From the NCBI GenBank assembly GCA_035506155.1, contig DATJPX010000066.1, positions 21,888 to 85,887 of the forward strand: a DNA stretch of 64,000 nucleotides, given 5' to 3'. A program made the position numbers and the translations under genes. A model generated the notes under the pieces. The model did not search any database and was not told the DNA's origin. It was given only the letters and a program-made list of their open reading frames with translations. This DNA is from UBA877 sp035506155. Its GTDB lineage: Bacteria > Chloroflexota > Anaerolineae > Anaerolineales > Villigracilaceae. This document shows positions 1 through 8,306 of this stretch, piece by piece. Positions within the stretch are counted from its first letter, which is position 1. The number at the start of each line of letters is the position of its first letter.

Positions 1-64
1 CGGCCGGAGTCACGAAACTGAACAGGAATGCCAGGGTAACCACGACAACGAAAAGGCGGCGCAT
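1..64 (-). CDS. Partial CDS: N-terminal signal peptide of an exported protein
   Basis: Only the first 21 codons are inside the window. They read MRRLFVVVVTLAFLFSFVTPA: two arginines, a hydrophobic core, then TPA, which is a normal signal peptide or N-terminal anchor. An AGGAGA Shine-Dalgarno lies about six bases before the ATG. It runs in the same direction as the permease at 75-977 and follows it by 10 bases, so the two probably share an operon. The function cannot be told from this fragment. Confidence 0.6.
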   Translation of the reverse strand, partial: MRRLFVVVVTLAFLFSFVTPA

Positions 65-74
65 GGGCTCTCCT

Positions 75-977
75 TTATTCGAGGACGAGTGAAGGCTCCG
101 ATCGTCGTCCGAGCAAAAAACCTGCGACGATCGTCAGGACCATTCCGGCCAGGATCAGGAACACCGAAATGGTGCGTGGAGGCGTCAGGGCGAAGATAAA
201 AAAGTATACCAGGACCGGGCTGATCTGGATCGGGACCTGAGCGGCCGGGATGAGGTTGCTGGCCTGGGCGTATTTGAAGGCGATCTGGTTTTGCCAGGTG
301 ATCACGCTGGCAGTGAAGGCCAGGATGACTGCTGCCATGATGAAGGCATAATTCTGGATTCTTGTGCCGTGTCCGGCCAGGACAAGGGCGAGGAGTGCCA
401 GCAAGGGATTGATCCAGAAGTCCGAGAGACAGGCCAGGAAACCGTTCCCCAGGACGATCAACAATCCCTTGCGATTCTTGCTTCGCAATGCCAGGCTGCG
501 GCTGATCAGGCAAAAGAGGAACAGGCTGGCTGTAAAGAACACGATCCGGATTTGGGCGGAATGGTCGGCCAGCGTGGCCCGGACCTGCCCGGGGCTGATG
601 CTCAATTCGCTCAAGCCGAAACAAAAGATGCCGACGATCATCATCACGATTCCGGTGATCTCGGATGCATTCAGCTCCTCGTGGTTGAGCTTGACCGAGC
701 CGATCGAGAGCAGGATCAACCCGGAAGCCATCAACCCCGGGCTGAGGGCCGGACCGATCAAACTCTGGGCCAGCATATAGCCGCCCGTCCCGCCGCCCAG
801 GCCGACTACCATCCCGAACATCCAGAGCGGACTGCGCACCAGCCGGCGCATGAATCCTTTTTTCGGATCCTGGTGACGGATGTCGTTGACGACCTTTTTT
901 TGCAGGAGCTGGCCGCCCTGGTTCAGCAAGCCTCCGATGATCCCGCAGGCAACGCCGATGAGGTAATGGATCGTCAT
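75..977 (-). CDS. EamA/DMT-type membrane permease (about 300 aa)
   Basis: The 300-residue product has about nine to ten hydrophobic segments, beginning IHYLIGVACGIIGGLLNQGG, with short charged loops (KKVVNDIRHQDPKK). That layout fits the drug/metabolite transporter superfamily (EamA or NIPA-like). The C-terminal half (FKYAQASNLIPAAQVPIQISPVLVYFF) resembles the second EamA repeat. The substrate is unknown. The ATG at 977 has no clear Shine-Dalgarno, but no better start is visible. The exported-protein gene at 1-64 follows directly. An integral membrane transporter is well supported; the exact family is less sure. Confidence 0.7.
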   Translation of the reverse strand: MTIHYLIGVACGIIGGLLNQGGQLLQKKVVNDIRHQDPKKGFMRRLVRSPLWMFGMVVGLGGGTGGYMLAQSLIGPALSPGLMASGLILLSIGSVKLNHEELNASEITGIVMMIVGIFCFGLSELSISPGQVRATLADHSAQIRIVFFTASLFLFCLISRSLALRSKNRKGLLIVLGNGFLACLSDFWINPLLALLALVLAGHGTRIQNYAFIMAAVILAFTASVITWQNQIAFKYAQASNLIPAAQVPIQISPVLVYFFIFALTPPRTISVFLILAGMVLTIVAGFLLGRRSEPSLVLE

Positions 978-1000
978 TGGCAGGGGAGTTTGCTGCGAAT

Positions 1001-1101
1001 TCGCACGAATTTACACGAAATCGAACCACAGATAAAAGGAGATAAAAAGAATGGCTTTTTCATTTGGCCTTTCATCCAAGTATCGGCGTTCATCTGTGGT
1101 T
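1001..1101. repeat. Candidate dispersed intergenic repeat with inverted arms
   Basis: The space between the permease and the beta-glucosidase holds a non-coding stretch whose ends are inverted: AACCACAGAT at 1024-1033 and ATCTGTGGTT at 1092-1101. Next to them are TTCGCACGAATTTACACGAA-type words (1001-1019). Such words recur, by my recollection, in intergenic repeats of several environmental bacterial phyla and produce spurious ORFs. Only one copy is visible here, so calling it dispersed rests on recollection rather than on this window. Confidence 0.35.
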
Positions 1102-1146
1102 GATTCACTGTTATACAAAATTCGCGAGAGTTCGTAGATTTTGTAG

Positions 1147-2496
1147 TTAAATCATGAGCCCATTGTCTTCGATCACTTTTGCAAACCAGTGACCGCTGTC
1201 CTTGATGGTGCGCTTGAGGGTCTTGTAGTCCACGTAGACCAGGCCGAAGCGTGGGCCATATCCCAACGCCCATTCGAAATTGTCCATCAGCGACCAATGG
1301 AAGTAGCCCTTGATCGGTACGCCAGCCTTGATCGCCCGGTGGACCTGGGCGATGTGATTCTGCAGGTAACGGATTCGGCGTTCGTCCCGGACGCGTCCAT
1401 CGAAGTCAAGGCCGTCGGGCACCGGGACGCCGTTCTCCGTGATCAGCATGTCGCAGTCGGGTCGATAGTCTTTCCAGACCCGCACCAAAAGTTCGTAGAT
1501 CCCCTCGGGGTAGATCTCCCACATTCCGGAATATTCATTGCCGGCCGGCTGGACCTGACTGGCGGCAACGACCGGGAATTTGGGATCGTATTTCACAACC
1601 GATCGGGTGTAGTAATTGATCCCGAGCACATCCAGGGTCTTGATCTTTTCCAGGTCGCCTGCTTTGATCAGGCCGGAGGTGAGCAGCTTGATCGCCGGGA
1701 CTTCCTGCATCGGCGAGGTCCCCTTGAGCAAAGGATCGAGGGTCGCCCGGTTCAGGACGGTATCGATCTTGCGGGCGGCATCGATATCCCGCTTGGAGTC
1801 GCTGGCAGGGTAGACCGGGTTCAGGTTCAGGGTGATGCCGACTTTGACGGGTCCTTTCGCCGCCGCCCGGATGGCTTCGGCCGCCAGTCCGTGGGAAAGC
1901 AGCAGGTGATGCATCGCCTTGAAGGCGGCTGCCGGGTTCTTGATCCCGGGGGCGTGATCTCCGGCGAAATACCCGACGAAAGCCGCCACCCACGGCTCGT
2001 TGTGGGTAAACCAGACCTTCACCCGGTCGCTGAGCCGTTCGGTCACGATCCCGGCGTAGTCTGCAAATGCGTAGGCGGTATCCCGGTTGGGCCAGCCGCC
2101 CCTGTCCTGGAGCGTCTGGGGCAGGTCGTAATGGAACAGGCATGCATACGGCTGGATCTTTTTCTTGAGAAGCTCATCCACCAGCCGGTCGTAGAAATCC
2201 AATCCCGCCCGGTTGACCTTTCCCGTTCCCGCCGGCAGGACGCGCGACCAGGCAATCGAGAAGCGATAAGCATCCAGCCCGAGCCCTTTCATCAGCGTCA
2301 CGTCGTCTTTGTAGCGGTGATAATGGTCCACAGTGACGTCGGCAGTTTCGCCGTTGGCGATTTTCCCGGGGGTATGGACAAAGGTATCCCAGATGGACGG
2401 GCCCTTGCCGGCCTCGTTCCAGGCGCCTTCCACCTGGTAGGCGGAGGCGGCGCAGCCCCAGATGAATTGATCCGGAAAGGCGAGAAATTTACCCAT
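1147..2496 (-). CDS. GH1 family beta-glucosidase/beta-glycosidase
   Basis: The 449-residue protein is a full-length glycoside hydrolase family 1 enzyme that hydrolyses beta-glucosides or related beta-glycosides by the retaining mechanism. The family signatures are present: FIWGCAASAYQVEGAW near the N terminus, the acid/base in THNEPW (Glu167), and the nucleophile in LITENG (Glu354), followed by the C-terminal SLMDNFEWALGYGPRFGLVYVD block. There is no signal peptide, so it is cytoplasmic and probably acts on imported disaccharides. The start chosen is the ATG at 2496, which has a GGAGA motif six bases upstream and begins MGKFLAFPDQF. An upstream in-frame start at 2607 would add an unlikely 37-residue extension. 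It is transcribed divergently from the kinase gene at 2671. Exact substrate is not determinable. Confidence 0.93.
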   Translation of the reverse strand: MGKFLAFPDQFIWGCAASAYQVEGAWNEAGKGPSIWDTFVHTPGKIANGETADVTVDHYHRYKDDVTLMKGLGLDAYRFSIAWSRVLPAGTGKVNRAGLDFYDRLVDELLKKKIQPYACLFHYDLPQTLQDRGGWPNRDTAYAFADYAGIVTERLSDRVKVWFTHNEPWVAAFVGYFAGDHAPGIKNPAAAFKAMHHLLLSHGLAAEAIRAAAKGPVKVGITLNLNPVYPASDSKRDIDAARKIDTVLNRATLDPLLKGTSPMQEVPAIKLLTSGLIKAGDLEKIKTLDVLGINYYTRSVVKYDPKFPVVAASQVQPAGNEYSGMWEIYPEGIYELLVRVWKDYRPDCDMLITENGVPVPDGLDFDGRVRDERRIRYLQNHIAQVHRAIKAGVPIKGYFHWSLMDNFEWALGYGPRFGLVYVDYKTLKRTIKDSGHWFAKVIEDNGLMI

Positions 2497-2670
2497 AAAC
2501 TCTCCATATGTCAGGAATTGGCCGCGGCAGTTTCCTTTCCCCGAAGAGGTTGCTGTGGTTGCGCGGTCCCATGCTTCAAGCATACCGGAAAAAGCCGCGA
2601 CGCGCAAGCGTGAGTGTACACAGAGATGTTTTGAGCCTTGGTGTTACAATCGGCTCACGTTGGAGGCTCG

Positions 2671-4362
2671 ATGAAAAGTTCCCGTTTGCGCGCCCGTTAC
2701 TGGCGCATCATGTTTTTTTTCAGCACGGTAGCCGTCAATTTCACTTTCTGGGAAGTGGTCCTGACGCGCCTCGGATTGGGGTTCCTGGCAAGACGATCGC
2801 GGGCGCGGCGCTACCGGGATGTCGCCGCCCAGTTCCGGGCTCTGGCCATCCGCATGGGAGGCGTGATGATCAAAGTAGGCCAGTTCCTATCCTCCCGGCT
2901 GGATGTGTTGCCGGTGGAGATCACGGATGAACTGGCCGGCTTGCAGGATGAAGTGCCAGCGGAAAAGTTCGCAGACATCCGCCGGCTGGCTGAAGACGAT
3001 TTGGGAGCCCCCTTGAGCGAGAAATACGAATCCTTCGAGGAAACCCCGCTGGCAGCCGCCTCCTTGGGACAGGTTCACCGCGCCCGGCTGTGCGTCAAGG
3101 AGGAGGGCGGTTTTTGCGACGTGGTCGTCAAAATCCAGCGCCCCTTCATCGACCAGTTGATCGAAGTCGACTTATCTGCCCTGCGGCGGGTGGGTGGGTG
3201 GCTGCAGAAATATCCTCCGGTTGCCAAGCGGGTGGACGTACCTTCGCTGATCGAGGAATTTTCCACTACCATCCGTGAGGAAGTGGATTACCTGGCCGAA
3301 GGCCGGAACGCCGAGATATTCACCGAAAACTTCAAAGGCGTCCCGCGCGTCCATGTGCCGCGGGTGGTCTGGACTCACACGACCCGGCGGGTTTTGACTC
3401 TGGAGGATGTGTTCGCCATCAAGATCACGGATTACGATGCCATCAGCGCGGCCGGGATCGACCGGGGCGAAGTCGCCCGCGAACTCCTGGATACCTACCT
3501 GAAGCAGATCTTCGAGGACGGTTTCTTTCACGCCGATCCGCATCCGGGCAACCTGTTCGTAACCCCCCAGTCCGGGAAGGCCGGTGAAAAGACCGCCTGG
3601 CGCCTGACCTTCGTGGATTTTGGCATGGTTGGCCGGGTGCCCGATACGCTCCGCAATGGCCTGCGGGAGATGCTGGTTGCCACCGGCCTGCAGGACGCCT
3701 CCCGCCTGGTGCGCTCCTTCCAGACGTTGCACGTTCTCCTGCCCAGCACGGATCTCAAACAGCTCGAGCAAATGAGCGCAAGCATGTTCGACATGTTTTG
3801 GGGAAAATCGATGGATGAATTGCGCCAGCTCAGCCCGGAAGAAATGTTCAAGTTCGCAGATCGCTTCCGCGACCTGATGTACGGCATGCCTTTCCAGCTC
3901 CCGCAAAACCTGCTGATGCTCGGCCGTACCGTGGCGATCCTGTCGGGCATGTGCACCGGGCTGGACCCCGAGTTCAACCTGTGGAACCAGCTCGCCCCCT
4001 ATGCCACCAAACTGGTCTCGCAGGAAGTGGGATCCAACTGGCGGGTCTGGCTGGACGAAGCCGGGAACATCCTCAAGGAACTGGTCGCCCTGCCATCCAA
4101 GATGAGCCGCATCCTGGCCCAGATCGAGCGCGGCGACCTGACGGTCCAGATGCCGGCGGTCAGTCGCCAGATGGCTTACGTCGCGCGGGCAGTCAACCGT
4201 CTCGCCGCAAGCCTGGTATTCGGGGCTTTCCTGATCGGCAGTGTCATGCTTTTCGATGCGGGTAAAATGCTTTTCGCCTGGATCCTGGCTGCAGGCGCTG
4301 GATTGTCCCTGGTCTGGCTCCTGTTCTTCAGCCAGGGCAATCCGCGGCGGTTCCATCCATAA
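2671..4362 (+). CDS. ABC1/UbiB-family atypical kinase-like protein
   Basis: The 563-residue product belongs to the ABC1/ADCK/UbiB family of atypical kinases. The hallmark KxGQ motif is at residues 68-71 (MIKVGQFLSSR), followed by the Ala-rich ATP loop (AAASLGQVHRA) and the catalytic region FFHADPHPGNLF with a downstream DFG-like VDFGMVG. Two hydrophobic helices close the C terminus (from ASLVFGAFLIGSVM), giving the usual membrane anchor. Family members assist isoprenoid quinone or lipid metabolism; since Chloroflexota mostly use menaquinone, the exact role is open. The ATG at 2671 was preferred to a TTG at 2638 because GGAGG precedes it by five bases. A TGTTACAAT extended -10-like element is at 2642-2650. 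Confidence 0.9.
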   Translation: MKSSRLRARYWRIMFFFSTVAVNFTFWEVVLTRLGLGFLARRSRARRYRDVAAQFRALAIRMGGVMIKVGQFLSSRLDVLPVEITDELAGLQDEVPAEKFADIRRLAEDDLGAPLSEKYESFEETPLAAASLGQVHRARLCVKEEGGFCDVVVKIQRPFIDQLIEVDLSALRRVGGWLQKYPPVAKRVDVPSLIEEFSTTIREEVDYLAEGRNAEIFTENFKGVPRVHVPRVVWTHTTRRVLTLEDVFAIKITDYDAISAAGIDRGEVARELLDTYLKQIFEDGFFHADPHPGNLFVTPQSGKAGEKTAWRLTFVDFGMVGRVPDTLRNGLREMLVATGLQDASRLVRSFQTLHVLLPSTDLKQLEQMSASMFDMFWGKSMDELRQLSPEEMFKFADRFRDLMYGMPFQLPQNLLMLGRTVAILSGMCTGLDPEFNLWNQLAPYATKLVSQEVGSNWRVWLDEAGNILKELVALPSKMSRILAQIERGDLTVQMPAVSRQMAYVARAVNRLAASLVFGAFLIGSVMLFDAGKMLFAWILAAGAGLSLVWLLFFSQGNPRRFHP

Positions 4363-4368
4363 AATGAA

Positions 4369-4390
4369 CCGCCCCGGATCACTGGGGCGG
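4369..4390. terminator. Bidirectional terminator-like hairpin
   Basis: CCGCCCC at 4369-4375 pairs with GGGGCGG at 4384-4390 around an eight-base loop. It separates the 3' ends of the kinase gene and the convergent small gene at 4399. The flanks are only moderately T-rich, so efficiency is uncertain. Confidence 0.65.
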
Positions 4391-4398
4391 TATTTCGA

Positions 4399-4626
4399 TC
4401 AAGCTTTCTTTTTCTCTTCCATGTGTTCCAGCGAAGCGTCGATCATGCTGCGCCATGCCAGGAGCATTTCCTTCCGGGCATTCCGGCGATGCTCCATGAA
4501 CTCCGGCGGGACCAGGCTTTCGATCGTCTTCCTGAATTCCTCCCGGGCGGCGTGATAATGTTCGCGGGTCTCTTCTGGAATTTTACCTTCAAAATGTTTA
4601 CGGGCGTGAGCGGTTTGTTCTGCCAT
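4399..4626 (-). CDS. Small highly charged helical protein, unknown function (75 aa)
   Basis: A 75-residue product rich in Glu, Lys, Arg, His and Ala (MAEQTAHARKHFEGKIPEE at the start, LEHMEEKKKA at the end). It should be almost all helical, with no cysteines, signal peptide or membrane segment. I do not recognise a family. It looks like a real gene: AGGAGA precedes the ATG by about nine bases, a promoter-like pair lies upstream (4652-4680), and a hairpin follows its stop. It could be a nucleoid- or ribosome-associated helical protein, but that is a guess from composition only. Confidence 0.65.
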   Translation of the reverse strand: MAEQTAHARKHFEGKIPEETREHYHAAREEFRKTIESLVPPEFMEHRRNARKEMLLAWRSMIDASLEHMEEKKKA

Positions 4627-4651
4627 AGTTTCTCTCCTTGCTGATATGCGG

Positions 4652-4680
4652 ATTATAGCGCGGACTCCACCCCGGGGCAA
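4652..4680 (-). promoter_or_regulatory. Predicted promoter of the 75-aa gene
   Basis: On the minus strand, TTGCCC (4675-4680) and a consensus TATAAT (4652-4657) are separated by 17 bases. The expected start of transcription leaves a short leader holding the AGGAGA ribosome site of the gene starting at 4626. Confidence 0.55.
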
Positions 4681-4803
4681 TGCCAGCCAAAGAGCGTCAT
4701 ATCCGATTCTAAGAATGCTTTTCTTGTTGTTATATGCTTGCCTACCTTCTCGCACCGGGAATTTGGCCTTACAATACGGTGCTGCACTTGCTGAGGAACA
4801 ACT

Positions 4804-5211
4804 ATGGATTATGAGGAATATGTCCGGAGCACTGACCAGGCGAATCGGCTGATCGAATCCAGGAAATTCACCGAAGCGGTGGAAGCCCTTTCCCGTTTGG
4901 TCTTGAGCGATCTCTCGGACATCGACAAATCGACCGTCTGTATCAATTTGGCGGTGCTCCACGACCGCCTGGGGAAGACGGATGACGCGCTTGCCTGGTA
5001 CGACAGGGGCATCGGATACGAACAGGTCTACTGTCGTTACGATGTGACCGAGAAGAAAGCACAATACCTGTCCCAGGTCGGCCGAACCAGGGACGCCATT
5101 CCTCTTTATGAAGCCCTGCTCAAACAACCTTATTTGAGCGAAGCCGAAAAGGTGCGCGTCCGCAAACAGATTCAATTTCTCCTGGGGAAGAGCACGGCGG
5201 AGTGGAAGTAA
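4804..5211 (+). CDS. Short TPR-like repeat protein (135 aa)
   Basis: The 135-residue protein is all-helical with at least two tetratricopeptide-like units (for example TVCINLAVLHDRLGKTDDALAWYDRG and KAQYLSQVGRTRDAIPLYEAL), so it is probably a small protein-interaction adaptor. No signal peptide or membrane segment is seen, suggesting a cytoplasmic location. A GAGGAAC ribosome site precedes the ATG, and a TTACAAT -10-like element is at 4769-4775. A hairpin with a T-run follows the stop. Its partner is unknown. Confidence 0.7.
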   Translation: MDYEEYVRSTDQANRLIESRKFTEAVEALSRLVLSDLSDIDKSTVCINLAVLHDRLGKTDDALAWYDRGIGYEQVYCRYDVTEKKAQYLSQVGRTRDAIPLYEALLKQPYLSEAEKVRVRKQIQFLLGKSTAEWK

Positions 5212-5259
5212 GCTGCTCCAGGTATTTGCGACGCGAGAAGAAGCATGATCCTATGCGGC

Positions 5260-5287
5260 GGCGGGATGATCTCCCGCCTCGCTTTTT
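5260..5287 (+). terminator. Rho-independent terminator after the TPR gene
   Basis: GGCGGGA (5260-5266) pairs with TCCCGCC (5272-5278) around a five-base loop and is followed by TCGC and a run of five Ts. Confidence 0.7.
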
Positions 5288-5304
5288 AGAGGTCAATTAT
5301 CCTT

Positions 5305-6162
5305 ATGCGCTTGAAAGCCGACCTGCTCTTATTGCTGGTAACAGTCATCTGGGGGAGTGCTTTTGCCGTAATGCGTTTTGCAGCCGGGCACGGGACCGTA
5401 TTCTACCTGAACGGCCTGCGTTTCCTCCTGGGGGCCCTCGTGGTCCTGCCGCTGGCCAAGCTCAAAGGCAAATTCAATCGGAAGAACATTGTCTATGTCG
5501 TCCTGGCAGGATTTGCCCTCTTCGCTGGCGTGGCCTTCCAGCAGGCCGGACTGGCAACGACCTCTGCCGGGAATGGCGGGTTCATTACCAGCCTGTATGT
5601 GGTCGTCGTCCCGTTCATCCTTTGGATTTTCTGGCGTGAGCGACCGTCCACCCTGACCTGGGTCGCGGTCCTGCTGGCGGTGGCAGGTGGATTCCTGTTG
5701 AGCACCGGCGGCAGCTTCCGGGTCCGGGCGGGGGATGTTCTGGTTTTCATCGGCTCATTCTTTTGGGCGATGCATGTGGTGGTGGTCGGAAAAGTCCAGG
5801 GAAAGATCGAAGCAGTGCCATTCGCCTTCGGCCAGTTTGCCATCTGCGCCATGCTGAACCTCGGCACGGCTGTCTTCGTCGAACACCCCACCAGGGTGGA
5901 AATGCTGCTGGTCCTGCCTGCCATCCTCTACACCGGGATCCTCTCGATCGCGGTCGGATTTACCCTCCAGGTGATCGCCCAGAAACACACGCCCGAGAAC
6001 GATGCTGCCTTGATCATGAGTCTTGAATCTGTCTTTGCCGTGTTTTTCGGCTGGCTTTTCCTGCAGGAAAAGTTGCTGCCGATCCAGCTGGCCGGCTGTG
6101 CCTTGATCCTGCTTGCCGTGGGCCTGGTTCAGGTCAGGAATGGTAAAATGAGAACAACATGA
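5305..6162 (+). CDS. DMT-family transporter (two EamA repeats)
   Basis: The 285-residue product has ten hydrophobic helices in two EamA repeats, starting with the typical LLLLLVTVIWGSAFAVMRFA and with a second repeat from GDVLVFIGSFFWAMHVVVVGK. The conserved end AALIMSLESVFAVFFGWLFLQEKL is the usual second-repeat signature of bacterial metabolite exporters. Cargo is unknown. It overlaps the lipid-kinase homologue by four bases (ATGA at 6159), so the two are translationally coupled. The AGAGG motif is about a dozen bases from the ATG, rather far, but the start fits the family N terminus. Confidence 0.85.
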   Translation: MRLKADLLLLLVTVIWGSAFAVMRFAAGHGTVFYLNGLRFLLGALVVLPLAKLKGKFNRKNIVYVVLAGFALFAGVAFQQAGLATTSAGNGGFITSLYVVVVPFILWIFWRERPSTLTWVAVLLAVAGGFLLSTGGSFRVRAGDVLVFIGSFFWAMHVVVVGKVQGKIEAVPFAFGQFAICAMLNLGTAVFVEHPTRVEMLLVLPAILYTGILSIAVGFTLQVIAQKHTPENDAALIMSLESVFAVFFGWLFLQEKLLPIQLAGCALILLAVGLVQVRNGKMRTT

Positions 6163-7067
6163 CCGCGAAAATCATCCTTAATCCTTACTCCAATCGCTGG
6201 AATGCCCAGAAACGCTGGCCGGAAGCCGAAGCTACCCTCAAAGAAGCCGGGGTCGATTTCGAGTTGGCCGTTTCCGAACACCCCCGGCATGTTACTGAAC
6301 TTGCCGAACAGGCCGCCCGCCAGGGCTTTTCCCCCATAATCGCTGCGGGCGGCGATGGGACGATCGGGGAGACGGTCAACGGACTGGCGCGGGCCGCGAA
6401 AAATGAGAAGGCCTTACTCGGCCCCTTCGGGGTCCTGCCGCTTGGCTCGGCCAATGACCTGGTGGATAACCTGGGATTGCCAAAAGACTTGGCTGGCGCC
6501 GCCAAGGTCATCGCGGCCGGGAAAACCCGCCTGATGGACGTCGGTTCCGTCAACGGGTTGTATTTCGCCAATAACTCCGCCATCGGCCTGGAACCATATA
6601 TTACCCTCGTCCAACAGCGCATCACCTGGATCAAAGGGATGATGCGCTACCTGGTCGCAGCGGTGATGGGCATTATGGACAAGCCGCTCTGGTCGGCCAA
6701 GATCGAGTGGGATGGCGGCGCTTACCAGGGGCCGATCATCCTGGTCACGGTCGGGAACGGCCCCCGGACCGGCGGTGTTTTTTTCATGACCCCTCATGCC
6801 GATATGTTCGACGGCCGGTTGAGCTTCGTCTACGCTTACCGCCCGACGCGGCGGGCGATGTTCGCCGTCCTGCCCAAGACGATGAAAGCCGGCGAGGGCA
6901 GCTATGTGGAGACGGCGGACGTGCACGAAGTGCACACGACCTGGATCAAGATCCACGTCGATCGGCCCACCCCTGCCCATGTGGACGGGGAGATCTTCTC
7001 CGAAGCGATCCAGGACCTGGAATACCGGATCTGCCCGAAGCGATTGCAAATCCTTATGCCGGAATAA
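6159..7067 (+). CDS. YegS/BmrU-type lipid (diacylglycerol) kinase family protein
   Basis: The 302-residue protein is a full-length member of the diacylglycerol-kinase catalytic family. It carries an N-terminal nucleotide-binding KIILNPYSNR, the signature AAGGDGTIGETVNGL, LPLGSANDLVDNLGLP, and the C-terminal FFMTPHADMFDGRLSF and HVDGE segments. Family enzymes phosphorylate diacylglycerol, ceramide-like or undecaprenol-type lipids at the inner membrane face. The substrate cannot be read from sequence. It is coupled to the EamA permease by a four-base overlap and followed by a terminator. Confidence 0.88.
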   Translation: MTAKIILNPYSNRWNAQKRWPEAEATLKEAGVDFELAVSEHPRHVTELAEQAARQGFSPIIAAGGDGTIGETVNGLARAAKNEKALLGPFGVLPLGSANDLVDNLGLPKDLAGAAKVIAAGKTRLMDVGSVNGLYFANNSAIGLEPYITLVQQRITWIKGMMRYLVAAVMGIMDKPLWSAKIEWDGGAYQGPIILVTVGNGPRTGGVFFMTPHADMFDGRLSFVYAYRPTRRAMFAVLPKTMKAGEGSYVETADVHEVHTTWIKIHVDRPTPAHVDGEIFSEAIQDLEYRICPKRLQILMPE

Positions 7068-7082
7068 AGCGAGCCAAGATGA

Positions 7083-7117
7083 AACCGGAACCATCGATTG
7101 GTCCCGGTTGTTTTTAT
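7083..7117 (+). terminator. Rho-independent terminator after the lipid kinase gene
   Basis: AACCGGAACC (7083-7092) pairs with GGTCCCGGTT (7100-7109), with one mismatch, around a seven-base loop, and is followed by GTTTTTATT. Confidence 0.75.
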
Positions 7118-7222
7118 TCTCTGCGCCCCGATTTTTTTTGAAAGGATAATCGTCCAACTGCAGGTGTGCCGCCAGGATTTGATCGAAAGTTTCTTGCCCC
7201 AGGAACAGAGGGATGATTTGAA

Positions 7223-8188
7223 ATGTCCAATTATCTGGTGACAGGTTCGGCCGGGTTTATCGGCAGCCGGGTCAGCGCCATGCTGATCGAACAAGGACAC
7301 CTGGTGACCGGCGTCGATAACCTCAACGATGCTTATGATGTGCGCATGAAGGAATATCGCCTCAACGCGCTGCAGACGCTCCCGGGGTTTTCCTTCTTGA
7401 AACTCGATATCTCGAACCGGCTGGCTGTGGAATCCCTGCCCACCTTTGATGCGGTTGTCGACCTTGCGGCAAGGGCCGGCGTCCGGGCGAGCGTCACGGA
7501 TCCCTGGTCCTTCCTGGAGACGAACCTGATCGGGACCCTGAACCTGCTCGAATTGTGCCGGCAGAAAGGAATCCGAAAATTCGTCCTGGCGTCCAGTTCC
7601 AGCGTCTATGGAGCCGGCGCGCCCCAGCCCACGCCGGAAACCGCCAATACCGACCTCCCGCTCCAGCCATATGCAGCGACCAAGAAGGCAGCCGAGGTGC
7701 TCTGCCATAGTTATCACTGTCTCTACGCAATCGACGTGAGCATCCTTCGTTATTTCACTGTCTATGGTCCGGCAGGCCGCCCTGATATGAGCATGTTCCG
7801 GTTCGCGAAGTGGATTTGTGAAGGGGAGCCGCTGCAGCTTTATGGAGACGGGCGGCAGTCGCGTGGTTTTACTTATATTGACGATGTCGCCCGGGGAACG
7901 ATCGCCGCTCTTCGGCCCCTCGGTTTTGAAATCATCAATTTGGGAGGAAGCGAAGTGATCACGATAAATGCCCTGATCGCGCTGATCGAAGAGCGTATAG
8001 GCAGGAGAGCCGTGATTGAGCACTGCCCGGCCAACCGTGCTGATGTCCTTACCAATCACGCCGATGTGACCAAGGCCGCCTGCCTGCTTGGCTGGCAGCG
8101 GAAGGTCAGCTTGGATGAAGGCATCAGCCGCCTGGTGGATTGGCATTTGACCGAACGATCCTGGCTGAAACAGATTGCAACTCCGTGA
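7223..8188 (+). CDS. NAD-dependent sugar-nucleotide epimerase/dehydratase (SDR)
   Basis: The 321-residue extended short-chain dehydrogenase starts with the Rossmann motif TGSAGFIGS. It has the catalytic Ser-rich segment VLASSSSVYG, Tyr-x3-Lys in YAATKKA, and the substrate-side motif RYFTVYGPAGRPDMS, and resembles UDP-glucuronate/UDP-glucose 4-epimerases. It would make a UDP-sugar for glycan assembly, which fits the glycosyltransferases and polysaccharide exporter between 9.8 and 16 kb. An AGAGGGATG motif precedes the ATG. The exact sugar is not determinable. Confidence 0.9.
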   Translation: MSNYLVTGSAGFIGSRVSAMLIEQGHLVTGVDNLNDAYDVRMKEYRLNALQTLPGFSFLKLDISNRLAVESLPTFDAVVDLAARAGVRASVTDPWSFLETNLIGTLNLLELCRQKGIRKFVLASSSSVYGAGAPQPTPETANTDLPLQPYAATKKAAEVLCHSYHCLYAIDVSILRYFTVYGPAGRPDMSMFRFAKWICEGEPLQLYGDGRQSRGFTYIDDVARGTIAALRPLGFEIINLGGSEVITINALIALIEERIGRRAVIEHCPANRADVLTNHADVTKAACLLGWQRKVSLDEGISRLVDWHLTERSWLKQIATP

Positions 8189-8294
8189 ATGTCGATTCGC
8201 ACAATAGCTGGAATTAGCCGACGCTTGGCTCGCCGGTTGGCCCCAAGTTGAGCCCACTGGCGTTCCCAATCTGGACGGAAGAAAAATGACCGGG

Positions 8295-8300
8295 TATAGT
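8295..8300 (+). promoter_or_regulatory. -10 element giving a probable leaderless ABC-ATPase mRNA
   Basis: TATAGT ends six bases before the ATG at 8307, and TGGACG (8272-8277) lies 17 bases upstream as a possible -35. No ribosome site fits between, so translation may begin on a leaderless transcript. Confidence 0.4.
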
Positions 8301-8306
8301 TAGCCG

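Noticed and set aside
10..1103. Long ORFs of 339 and 270 codons across the EamA permease gene
   Set aside because: They lie in other frames of the permease gene and have Pro/Arg- or Gln/Asp-rich composition without domains.
7128..7241. Short open stretch before the epimerase resembling coding sequence (QVCRQDLIESFLPQEQRDD)
   Set aside because: No start codon or ribosome site, and it runs across the epimerase start in another frame. It may be a gene remnant but cannot be supported.
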